The position numbers and the translations under genes were made by a program. This document shows positions 21,383-30,459 of a DNA stretch of 64,000 nucleotides, piece after piece; positions within the stretch are counted from its first letter, which is position 1, and every line of letters starts with the position of its first letter. The notes under the pieces were generated by a model that was given only the letters and a program-made list of their open reading frames with translations, was not told the DNA's origin and ran no database searches. The stretch comes from Nostoc sp. ATCC 43529 (GTDB lineage Bacteria; Cyanobacteriota; Cyanobacteriia; Cyanobacteriales; Nostocaceae): NCBI GenBank assembly GCA_003326205.1, contig LWTK01000020.1:186001-250000 (forward strand), given 5' to 3'.

Positions 21383-21403
21383 TGCTGAAAAATGTTGTTA
21401 TTT

Positions 21404-22441
21404 TTAGGCAAAAGTCTCATTCAACCAATCGTGAGGCTGGAGAAACATTTCGCTAAGTCTTGCTTCTGGTGTACCTGGTTCTGGCTCGTAGCAATATTCC
21501 CACCGTGCTAGAGGTGGTAGAGACATGAGAATAGATTCTGTCCGTCCCTGAGTTTGCAGACCAAAAACTGTCCCTCTGTCATAGACGAGATTAAACTCTG
21601 CGTAACGACCCCGACGGTATAGTTGAAATTGGCGCTGGCGATCGCTATACTCTGTGTGCTGCCGCCGTTCCACAATGGGCACGTAAGCAGGTAAAAATGC
21701 TAGACCGCATTGATGCACAAACTTGAAAATGTCTTCCCAACTCCGAGATACTTTTCCTACTTTTTGACTGTAGAGTGCTGCCGGACTATCTGTGTGCGGG
21801 TCAACATAAAGTTTTCCACTTGCATCTTGATAGTCAAAAAATATGCCACCAATGCCTCGTTGTTCCTGGCGATGCTGCAAGTAAAAATATTCATCGCACC
21901 AGTGTTTGAAGACTGGATAATACTCTGGATGATAGGCATCACAAGCACGTTTTAGGGAAGAATGAAAGTGAATAGCATCTTCTACAAAGGGATAGTATGG
22001 CGTTAAATCAGCCCCTCCACCAAACCACCAAACGGAGCCAGCTTCAAAGTACCGGTAGTTCAGGTGTACAGTTGGCACGTAGGGATTGCGAGGATGCAGT
22101 ACTAACGAGGTTCCGGTGGCAAAAAAATCATGTCCGGTTGCTTCTTTTCGTTGACTGAGAATCGCAGGAGGCAAACTATCACCCCAAACTTCTGAAAAGT
22201 TAACACCACCTTGTTCAAATACCCGCCCTTCCCGAATCACGCGGGTACGTCCTTCACCACCTTCTGGTCGTTCCCAATGGTCTTCTCGAAAGCGGGCTTT
22301 GCCGTCGAGCTGCTCTAGCGCAGTACAAATTCGATCCTGTAAGCTCTGCATAAATTGTTTTACGCGCTGGCGTGAATCCACAGGAAGTGTATTGTCTAAA
22401 GGTGTAAGTAATTGTGCTTGATTCTCTGAATGACGACCCAT
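21404..22441 (-). CDS. hemF: Oxygen-dependent coproporphyrinogen III oxidase
   Basis: [37 protein letters not shown]...[16 protein letters not shown]...GGIFFDYQD...[31 protein letters not shown]. Confidence 0.97.
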   Translation of the reverse strand: MGRHSENQAQLLTPLDNTLPVDSRQRVKQFMQSLQDRICTALEQLDGKARFREDHWERPEGGEGRTRVIREGRVFEQGGVNFSEVWGDSLPPAILSQRKEATGHDFFATGTSLVLHPRNPYVPTVHLNYRYFEAGSVWWFGGGADLTPYYPFVEDAIHFHSSLKRACDAYHPEYYPVFKHWCDEYFYLQHRQEQRGIGGIFFDYQDASGKLYVDPHTDSPAALYSQKVGKVSRSWEDIFKFVHQCGLAFLPAYVPIVERRQHTEYSDRQRQFQLYRRGRYAEFNLVYDRGTVFGLQTQGRTESILMSLPPLARWEYCYEPEPGTPEARLSEMFLQPHDWLNETFA

Positions 22442-22453
22442 AATCGATACCTC

Positions 22454-22656
22454 TTAACGTCTATCGTTAAATCACTTTATAGTTATTAAATAAATAGAAC
22501 TCAAAAATTTTCAAAACTTAATAAACTGCTTTTTTTAGCTTTTCCTTGTAAGACAAGATTTGTAGCTGATAAATGTGAACTTTGCTGAAGAAATTTAGAA
22601 ATTTTGCTCGTGGGTCTAGTCAAAAAACTCTAATTATCATAACTTTATAGTTATAT
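22454..22656. promoter_or_regulatory. Divergent hemF/acsF intergenic region with repeated palindromic operator-like sites
   Basis: TTAACG-tctat-CGTTAA at 22454-22470; ACTTTATAGTTAT at 22474-22486 and again inside ATAACTTTATAGTTAT at 22640-22655. Confidence 0.5.
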
Positions 22657-22684
22657 AAAGCAATAGCTTAGCAACAGCGCAATC

Positions 22685-23761
22685 ATGGTTAATACCCTAC
22701 CTCAGTCTGCCCCCAAGCAACCAAAAGCCGGAATCAAAGAGCCAAGCCAAGAAACTATACTGACTCCCCGGTTTTACACCACAGACTTTGAAACTGCTGC
22801 CAATCTGGATTTGTCTGCTCAAGAAACTGAGTTAACAGCCATGCTCGAAGAAATGCGAGCAGACTACAACCGTCACCATTTTGTTCGGGATGAGGCCTTT
22901 GAGCAGTCGTGGGAACATATTGGTGGAGAATCGCGCCGCGCCTTTATTGAATATCTAGAACGTTCGTGTATTTCGGAGTTTTCTGGGTTTTTGCTGTTTA
23001 AAGAACTATCCCGAAAACTCAAAGGCCGCAATCCGCTTTTGGCGGAAATCTTTCAGTTGATGGCGCGTGATGAAGCTCGCCACGCGGGATTTCTCAACAA
23101 AGCAATGGGGGACTTCAAAGTTTCCCTCGACTTAGCGACTGTGACGAAAACTCGCACTTATACGTTTTTTCCCCTTGAGTGGGTGATTTATACAGTCTAC
23201 CTCTCAGAAAAAATCGGTTACTGGCGTTACATTATTATTTACCGCCATTTACAAAAGCATCCAGAAAACCAGTTTTATCCTATCTTCCGTAAATTTGAAA
23301 GTTGGTGTCAGGACGAAAACCGTCACGGGGATATATTCAAGGCACTTTTACGTTCTCAACCGCAACTATGGAAAACCTGGAAAGCTAGGCTATGGAGTCG
23401 CTTTTTCCTGTTATCAGTATTTGCCACCCACACACTAACAGTTCACGAACGGGCTAGTTTTTACCATTCTCTCGGACTCGAAGCAACGGAATTCGATCGC
23501 CAAGTAGTTCGCAAGACTAACGAAACTGCCGGACGGGCTTTTCCTGTAATGTTAAATACCGAACATCCCCAGTTTTTCCCACGTCTGCAAAAATGCTCGG
23601 ACTACAACTTGAAAATTGCAGAGATTGAGCGCAGTTCTGCACCAAAATTGGTGAAGCTGATTCGCAAACTACCATTGATTGCAGCAATTGTTTGGAATCT
23701 GCTGTTACTTTACCTGATCGAACCCATTGATGCTGAAGCTTTGCGGGAAACCGTGCGTTAG
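22685..23761 (+). CDS. acsF: Mg-protoporphyrin IX monomethyl ester (oxidative) cyclase
   Basis: ETILTPRFYTTDFETAANLDLSAQETELTAMLEEMRADYNRHHFVRDEAFEQSWEHI...EFSGFLLFKELSRKLKGRNPLLAEIFQLMARDEARHAGFLNKAM. Confidence 0.97.
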   Translation: MVNTLPQSAPKQPKAGIKEPSQETILTPRFYTTDFETAANLDLSAQETELTAMLEEMRADYNRHHFVRDEAFEQSWEHIGGESRRAFIEYLERSCISEFSGFLLFKELSRKLKGRNPLLAEIFQLMARDEARHAGFLNKAMGDFKVSLDLATVTKTRTYTFFPLEWVIYTVYLSEKIGYWRYIIIYRHLQKHPENQFYPIFRKFESWCQDENRHGDIFKALLRSQPQLWKTWKARLWSRFFLLSVFATHTLTVHERASFYHSLGLEATEFDRQVVRKTNETAGRAFPVMLNTEHPQFFPRLQKCSDYNLKIAEIERSSAPKLVKLIRKLPLIAAIVWNLLLLYLIEPIDAEALRETVR

Positions 23762-23861
23762 ATTTTTGAGGCGATCGCTCATATCATGTTCCCACCTGTG
23801 GGCGTATGATAGACGTTATTGGAAAAAATAAGTTTTCATTGCCGTTATTGTACTCTGATTA

Positions 23862-26800
23862 TTATTTGATAATCGAGTCGCATAAATGTCTGTTACTATC
23901 GCTGACATTGGGGTTATTCTGTAAATAACCACGCACGCGAACGCAATTACGTGCCAGTAAGCGATCGAGATCCAAATTCCACAAATCGTCAGTCAAATTC
24001 CACAAAATTATCGTTTTATCATCACTAGCAGAAGCTAGCTTTTGTCCATCAGGACTGAAACTGACACTTATGACCGAACTGTTATGCTCAGTGAAAGTGT
24101 TGAGTAGTTGACCTGTAGCAACGTCCCAGAGTTTGATGGTCTTGTCATCACTAGCAGAAGCTAGCTTTTGTCCATTGGGACTGAAACTAAGGTCATGAAC
24201 CGAATCAGTATGATCGGTAAAAGTATTGAGTTCTTTACCTGTGCCAATATCCCAGAGTTTGATAGTTTTGTCTCGACTAGCAGAAGCCAGTAATCGCCCA
24301 TCAGGACTGAAGCTGAGACTAAGAACTCCGTTGTTATGCCCAATAAAAGTACGAATTTCTTTGCCTGTACTAACATCCCAGAGTTTAATAGTCTTGTCAC
24401 CACTAGCAGAAGCTAGCTTTTGTCCATCAGGACTGAAAATGGTGCTGTTAACCCCATCGTTGTGCCCTGTAAAAGTTTTAAGCGATTTACCTGTGGCGAC
24501 ATCCCAGAGTTTAATGGTTTTATCACCACTAGCAGAAGCCAGCTTTTGCCCATCGGGACTGAAACTAACATGATTCACCGAATCACTATGACCACTAAGG
24601 GTTTTGAAAAGTTGACCTGTAGCAATATCCCAGAGTTTTATAATGTTGTCACTACTAGCAGCAGAAGCTAGGAGTTGCCCATTGGGGCTGAAACTGACGC
24701 TATAGACCGAATCACGATGTCCGGTAAGGGTTTTGAGAAGTTGACCTGTAGCAACATCCCAAAGTTTGATGGTGTTGTCAACACTAGCAGAAGCTAGCTT
24801 TTGTCCATCGGGAGTGAAACTGATGCTTTTGACTCCATCAGTATGCCCAGTGAGGGTTTTTAGTGACTTAATTGTGGTGACATCCCAGAGTTTGATAGTT
24901 TTGTCACCACTAGCAGAGGCTAGTTTTTGCCCATCAGGGCTGAAACTGATGCTCCAGATAAAACTGCTATGCCCAGCAAGGGTATAGATTTCTTTACCTG
25001 TGGCGACATCCCAGAGTTTGATGGTTTTATCATCACTAGCAGAAGCTAGCAACTGCCCATCAGGAGAGAAACTGATGCTTTTGACTCCATCAGTATGCCC
25101 AGTGAGGGTTTTGAGAAGTTGACCTGTAGTGATATTCCAGAGCTTAATGGTTTTATCACGACTAGCAGAAGCTAGCAAATGCCCATTGGGAGTTAAACTC
25201 AAGCTCTTTACCCAATCGCTATGTCCAGTAAGAGTTTTTATTAGTTGACCTGTGGTGACATCCCAAATTTTGATTGTCTTGTCAGCACTAGCAGAAGCTA
25301 ATAACTTTCCATCAGAACTAAATCTGACGCTATTGACCCAATCACGGTGTCCAGAGAGTGTCCTGATTGCTTTACCTGTGGTGACATCCCAAATTTTTAT
25401 CGTCTTGTCATTGCTAGTAGAAGCTAACAACCGTCCATTGGGACTGAATCTGACACTGTAAACCCAATCGTGGTGTCCAGAGAGTGTCCTGATTGCTTTA
25501 CCTGTGGTGACATCCCAAAGTTTGATCGTTTTGTCCGCACTGGCGCAAGCTAGTTTTTGACTATCAGGACTGAAACTGACACTAAAGACATTATTACTAT
25601 GCCCAGAGAGTGTCCTGATTGCTTTACCTGTGGTGACATCCCAAAGTTTGATCGTCTTGTCCCCACTGGCGGAAGCCAGCAATCGCCCATCGGGACTAAA
25701 ACTAACACTATAGACTGTATTGGTATGCCCTTCTAGACGGTTTTGCTCCCTAATTTCATAAATTGCGCGTCTAAGTTCGCCAACAACCTCAGTTCTGGTT
25801 ATAGCTTCTGTCCAAAAGATCCGTTTTAATAGTTTCCCTGCTTTTAAAGTTGTTATTACTGCATCCAACTGTTGATTCGAGGCAAATAAATTTTTTGAAG
25901 ATTGAGTCAGGATATTAAGTTGAGCTATTTCTGATTGCTGCCATTGCCAGCCCGCAAATCCAGCCAAACTCAAGGCGACAGCAGAGAAACTAGTAAGCCC
26001 GAACATGGTAAGTCGCTTTCTGCGATCCCGTTCTTTCTTCTCCTTGTCCCGGAGCACCAAACTCATTTGAATAAAATTCTGCTCCCCTTGACTTAAATCT
26101 TCTGGGCGCTTGTGCAACCAATTTTCTGCCTCCACCAGTGGTACACCGCGTAACAATGCGCCATCATCTTGGTTCGCTTCTTCCCATTGATGCATTGCTG
26201 CCCGCAAGCGATCTTGCCAAGCTCGAAAGTGGTGGTCTGCTTTCATCCATTGCCGCAATTGATTCCAATTCTGAATCAAAGCCTCATGAACAACCTCCAC
26301 TGTCTCTTGATTTACAGCATTCCGACTCGTGACCACTAATCGCGCATCAGCCAGTTGTTTTACCAAAGACCATTTTGCTTCGCCTAGTTCCGCTTTCGTC
26401 GCTAGTCGCCGTGTATCCTGTGTACCTTCACCAGGATGAACTAGTTGGATAAAAATTCGCCGTACTTGTTCCCTTTCTTCAGGACTGATGTGCTGATAAT
26501 TTTCATCTGCATAGCTAGCTAAAGCGCCTTTTACCTCACCAATAGCCTCATAAGCTGTATGAGTTAATTGTTTACCCGTTCGCCGTTCCCACAACAACGT
26601 TAAAGCAAACTCTAGCAAAGGTAAATTTCCTGGCTCATGCTCTACATCATTCAGAATGCGCTTCACTAGTCCAGCTTCAAAGTTAACCCCTAATTTTACA
26701 GCAGGCTTTTCAATTACCTGGGAAAGTTCTTCGCGATTCATGCTTCCCAGCTTGATATCAGCATTTTGCAACATATCTGCAAATGGGCGATATGAGAGCG

Positions 26801-27542
26801 CATTCCCCAAAAAATCAGCCCGCATAGTTGCAACTAACACAGTGGAAGGTGGGGATTTATTTGTAGGAGATTGAAAGCTAGTTAATAATTTATCGAGGAA
26901 ACTACGGCGCATCTCTTCATCACCACAGAGTGTATAAAGTTCCTCAAACTGATCGGCAATTAGCAGTACTCGATCATTGGGGTGTTGTTGTTGAATCTGA
27001 GCAAAAATATCAGACACAGGAAGATCATCACGAAAATAGCCAGCTAATTTACGTGCGCGAGCTATCCGGTCAGTAACATCAAGGTTTGGCTCGTAAAGGG
27101 GAACAAGTGCCAAAGACAATGCATGGAAAGGATCTGAACCTGGACGGAAATGAGTAAATTTCCAATGACCTTCTTTTTGCAATTGGGGTACTAGTCCGGC
27201 AAATACTACTGAAGATTTACCACTCCCTGATGCACCCAGTACAAGAATAAAGTTACGGGTTTGAGTTGCCCTAAAAAGTTCTGCAACAAACACATCACGT
27301 CCAAAGAAAAACTCAGCGTCCTCTGGATTAAAGTGAAACAGCCCACGATAAGGACATGAGAGATTATCATCAACAGAAATATCAACAGACTGAACACACG
27401 CAGCTTGAGAATTTTCTCGATAATAGTAGTTAGTGATTGTAATAATCGCATCACCAGTTGCGGAGGTAGCAGCGTATTCTGCCTCTTGAACAATTTGCTT
27501 GATATCGAGTTGCTCAGGCACGTCAGCCTCCTGTCTCTTCAC
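23862..27542 (-). CDS. nSTAND NTPase with 14 WD40 repeats (NLR-like)
   Basis: NTPase PYRGLFHFNPEDAEFFFGRD...FILVLGASGSGKSSVVFAGLVPQL...RVLLIADQFEELYTL; 14 tandem GH...SFSPDGxxLASASxDKTIKLWD repeats; short N-terminal motif shared with the upstream gene. Confidence 0.93.
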   Translation of the reverse strand: MKRQEADVPEQLDIKQIVQEAEYAATSATGDAIITITNYYYRENSQAACVQSVDISVDDNLSCPYRGLFHFNPEDAEFFFGRDVFVAELFRATQTRNFILVLGASGSGKSSVVFAGLVPQLQKEGHWKFTHFRPGSDPFHALSLALVPLYEPNLDVTDRIARARKLAGYFRDDLPVSDIFAQIQQQHPNDRVLLIADQFEELYTLCGDEEMRRSFLDKLLTSFQSPTNKSPPSTVLVATMRADFLGNALSYRPFADMLQNADIKLGSMNREELSQVIEKPAVKLGVNFEAGLVKRILNDVEHEPGNLPLLEFALTLLWERRTGKQLTHTAYEAIGEVKGALASYADENYQHISPEEREQVRRIFIQLVHPGEGTQDTRRLATKAELGEAKWSLVKQLADARLVVTSRNAVNQETVEVVHEALIQNWNQLRQWMKADHHFRAWQDRLRAAMHQWEEANQDDGALLRGVPLVEAENWLHKRPEDLSQGEQNFIQMSLVLRDKEKKERDRRKRLTMFGLTSFSAVALSLAGFAGWQWQQSEIAQLNILTQSSKNLFASNQQLDAVITTLKAGKLLKRIFWTEAITRTEVVGELRRAIYEIREQNRLEGHTNTVYSVSFSPDGRLLASASGDKTIKLWDVTTGKAIRTLSGHSNNVFSVSFSPDSQKLACASADKTIKLWDVTTGKAIRTLSGHHDWVYSVRFSPNGRLLASTSNDKTIKIWDVTTGKAIRTLSGHRDWVNSVRFSSDGKLLASASADKTIKIWDVTTGQLIKTLTGHSDWVKSLSLTPNGHLLASASRDKTIKLWNITTGQLLKTLTGHTDGVKSISFSPDGQLLASASDDKTIKLWDVATGKEIYTLAGHSSFIWSISFSPDGQKLASASGDKTIKLWDVTTIKSLKTLTGHTDGVKSISFTPDGQKLASASVDNTIKLWDVATGQLLKTLTGHRDSVYSVSFSPNGQLLASAASSDNIIKLWDIATGQLFKTLSGHSDSVNHVSFSPDGQKLASASGDKTIKLWDVATGKSLKTFTGHNDGVNSTIFSPDGQKLASASGDKTIKLWDVSTGKEIRTFIGHNNGVLSLSFSPDGRLLASASRDKTIKLWDIGTGKELNTFTDHTDSVHDLSFSPNGQKLASASDDKTIKLWDVATGQLLNTFTEHNSSVISVSFSPDGQKLASASDDKTIILWNLTDDLWNLDLDRLLARNCVRVRGYLQNNPNVSDSNRHLCDSIIK

Positions 27543-27558
27543 CCATCAAACCTTCATC

Positions 27559-27939
27559 TCAATTATTCTTAGATTCTTCTTGTTCTGTGATGCTACCAAT
27601 GCTCGCAGTACCAGTACCAGAAGTAGCAGCATATTTTACGTTACTGATAGCTTGATTGATCGATTCTTGTCCACCGGGCTGTTCTTTGATTTGAGCAAGT
27701 AAATCTTGAGCTAATTTCACAAGCTCAGGGTAATCATTGACCTTATTGTTTTCAACTTCTTCTTTCAATACAACTTTATAACCTTCAGAGTTGGGTTTAT
27801 TTTCTAATGCATTGACTGTAATTATCAGGTCACTTTGCTCACCAAATTTTCTCCTTAATGCATTTTTAAAAGCTTTATAACAGTCTTTGACAGTATGATT
27901 AGCAAGAGCAGTCACAATAGCTGTGGTAATCGTATCCAT
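27559..27939 (-). CDS. Small protein with BELL-like N-terminal region and C-terminal BASS-like motif
   Basis: 126-aa ORF, 16 bp upstream of the nSTAND gene and co-directional; C-terminal INQAISNVKYAATSGTGTASIGSIT resembles the nSTAND N-terminus IKQIVQEAEYAATSATGDAIITIT. Confidence 0.75.
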   Translation of the reverse strand: MDTITTAIVTALANHTVKDCYKAFKNALRRKFGEQSDLIITVNALENKPNSEGYKVVLKEEVENNKVNDYPELVKLAQDLLAQIKEQPGGQESINQAISNVKYAATSGTGTASIGSITEQEESKNN

Positions 27940-28419
27940 AGTTCATATAAACCCTTGTTAGTAATAATAAATTGTCATATTTACCAAAAGTAATAATTAT
28001 ATTTACCCCCTAATTAAATCAACCATATTAGATAGTAATGACTAACTCAAAATTCAGGTATTTGAACACATTAGTATATCATCTATTCTCAATTTTAATT
28101 CCGGCGGTAGATTCAAGCAATTCAAACTCTAAAAGAATAAATTGTTCTGGCAAAAAAATGATATTATTTACAATTTTAATATAACGTTATTTAATATATT
28201 TATCTCTCTAATAAGACATAAAACTTATCTTACTTACGATAGATTTTATTCTATTTATAAAAGGTTAATAGCTGGATAAATAGGAACTAAAAAAGTATTA
28301 CTACTAATAGTTGAATAAGTCAAAATTTTTCTATACTTTTAGTAATTTATTGGAAAAATTACTAAAAAACCCTGCCAGTAGTGAGCTAGGGTTTTCTGTC
28401 TGCTTCTAAAGAGTCTGTC

Positions 28420-28525
28420 TAGAGGTCGGTACTGTTGATACCCTGCGGGTTCCGCGTTAGCGGTACAAGTCGGCAGAGCCGCCCAACGCAGTGGCTCCCC
28501 ATGAGCGACTGGCGGGCAAAGGCGC
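28420..28525. repeat. Dispersed GC-rich repeat (cccaacgcagtggctccccatgagcgactg family)
   Basis: cgcccaacgcagtggctccccatgagcgactggcgggcaaag matches 35372-35415 apart from a few mismatches. Confidence 0.85.
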
Positions 28526-28646
28526 AAAGAAGTTTGCAAAGTTTTGATCGTAACTAATTAGACGAACCTGATATGATACCGACAACTAAAGTTTTTAATC
28601 AATTTTGAATTTTGAATTGTTTTGTCAGCTTTGCGATCGCTCATTC

Positions 28647-29360
28647 TCAATCATGAACCGTACCATCGGGCATAATCGCTCCGTGAAAATCAACATCAGT
28701 GAGAATGGCTCCTGTTAAGTCTGCTCCTTGCAGATTAGCATTTCGCAGAATTGCACCATTGAGATCTGCATAGCTCAAGTCTGCTTTTTGCAAACTCGCT
28801 TGACTGAGATCTGTTGCCAAATCTCCCCACAGTGTTGTGTGGCTCAAATTTGCCCGACACAATTTTGCTCCATCTAAGTTGGCGTGATGCAATGAAACTG
28901 CTCTCAAGTCAGCGTAGCTCAAGTCTGCCCCAGTCAAAACCGCGTATCCTAAATCTGTGCGTTGATTGGAACTAGGACGAAAGTCTGCTTGAATTAACAG
29001 ACATCCAGAGAGCTTTGCACCATTCAAATTCGCACCACCTAAACTAGCTTTGATTAAGTTGGCTTTGTCTAGGCATGTCTGAACCAGCTTTGCACCAGTC
29101 AAATCAGCCTCACGCAGAATGGCGCCATACAAGTCGGCTTCACTTAAGTCTATTCCCCAGAGGATCGCTTCACTCAGGTTTGCTTCCCGCAGACATGCTT
29201 GGTTGAAGTTAGTTTTACCCAGCCGTGTCTGACGTAAATCGGCATTGCTAAAATCTGCACCTCTGAGGTTGGCATTGGTTAACTCTGCTTCTTGGAGATT
29301 TACTCGCTGAAAGCTTCGTTCTCCAGCGTTATAGCGTTTGAGAATTTCATCCACGTCCAT
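28647..29360 (-). CDS. Pentapeptide-repeat protein
   Basis: Repeated A(D/N)LxxA units: LTNANLRGADFSNADLRQTRLGKTNFNQACLREANLSEA. Confidence 0.93.
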   Translation of the reverse strand: MDVDEILKRYNAGERSFQRVNLQEAELTNANLRGADFSNADLRQTRLGKTNFNQACLREANLSEAILWGIDLSEADLYGAILREADLTGAKLVQTCLDKANLIKASLGGANLNGAKLSGCLLIQADFRPSSNQRTDLGYAVLTGADLSYADLRAVSLHHANLDGAKLCRANLSHTTLWGDLATDLSQASLQKADLSYADLNGAILRNANLQGADLTGAILTDVDFHGAIMPDGTVHD

Positions 29361-29520
29361 AATTATTACAACCTTTAATTTACGTGAAGCGGGTTTTTCT
29401 TCTGGACAACAACGTTCGACACCCTCAACCGATCGCCCTTGTAGCTCCTGTAATTAGCTAACTTTTGACTTAATAGCTCATAACCCTACTACCACCCTCA
29501 TTTTGAGAGTGTTTTCTCGT

Positions 29521-29907
29521 TCAAAAAATTGCTGTTTTGCCGCGCAGAGTTTTTAGGCTTTCCGCCTGCTGTTGGACGCGTTCGCTAATGCGATCGCACG
29601 CTAGCTCACAAAGCTCAAAAATCATCGGATCGACAATCTCGTAATAGGCACTGGTGCCTTTAGGCTGACGAGATAAAATCCCTGCTTGAGTTAACACTTT
29701 TAAATGCTTAGATAGATTTGCCTGTCCTAAGCCAGTAGCCTCGGCAATTTCCATCACATTCATAGCACCTGACTTGAGACAGGTCAAAATTTGTAAGCGA
29801 CTTGCTTCTGATAAAACCTTGAAGTAGTCAGCAACCGCCACGAGAACAACTGGATCGGCCTTGGGTGGCTTAGTTTTTGGCATAGGATGATTTAGCGATC
29901 GGCACAA
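29521..29907 (-). CDS. ArsR-family transcriptional regulator
   Basis: DYFKVLSEASRLQILTCLKSGAMNVMEIAEATGLGQANLSKHLKVLTQAGILSRQPKGTSAYYEI winged HTH. Confidence 0.92.
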   Translation of the reverse strand: MCRSLNHPMPKTKPPKADPVVLVAVADYFKVLSEASRLQILTCLKSGAMNVMEIAEATGLGQANLSKHLKVLTQAGILSRQPKGTSAYYEIVDPMIFELCELACDRISERVQQQAESLKTLRGKTAIF

Positions 29908-30062
29908 TAGTTATTTAATAGTTTATTAGTAATATAGCTAATTGCTAATTAAATTTAATAAAACCCTCAACGGGCAACGTCAAATCCCATCCCTTTGATG
30001 AAATACCTGTTAGATCGCTCTCCACCGACTCTAAAGGTCAACAAAAATTACAATTTGGTCGC

Positions 30063-30208
30063 TAGTGGTTCGTCGCATTAGTTATGATGGGTAAACTTCT
30101 TCTTAATTTTTCTTTCTTTGCGCTCTTTGCGTTCTTTGCGGTAGCCTGCGGCAAGCCGCTCCGCGTCTACGTTTATTAACCAATCAAAATTAATGCGATA
30201 GACCACTA
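30063..30208. mobile_element. MITE with IS630-type TIRs
   Basis: TA-gtggttcgtcgcattagtta...aattaatgcgatagaccac-TA. Confidence 0.8.
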
Positions 30209-30388
30209 GTGGTTCGTCGCATTAGTTATGAGGGGTTATAATCGAAAGTGAGACTGGGAGCAATCGCTATATGTCCAAAAAGCACATAGTCAAAAGTTTG
30301 TGTGGATTGGCGCTTTCGTACAGAAGACGCTAGAGTTAAGCTTTCAAAGATTTACCCAACCCCTCATAACTAATGCGATAAACCACTA
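30207..30388. mobile_element. Internally deleted derivative (182 bp) of the adjacent IS630-type element
   Basis: Left end matches the IS start through '...aaaaagcacatagtcaa', then jumps to the IS 3' end '...agtttgtgtggattggcgctttcgtacagaagacgctagagttaagc'. Confidence 0.9.
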
Positions 30389-30459
30389 GTGGTCTGTCGC
30401 ATTAGTTATGAGGGGTTATAATCGAAAGTGAGACTGGGAGCGATCGCAAATCATAGTAT

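Noticed and set aside
24161-25461. Numerous antisense ORFs opposite the WD40 region (24161-24403 on -, 24226-24573, 24420-24671, 24766-24987, 25252-25461 on +)
   Set aside because: They mirror the repetitive WD40 coding sequence and read as low-complexity repeats; no independent start signals
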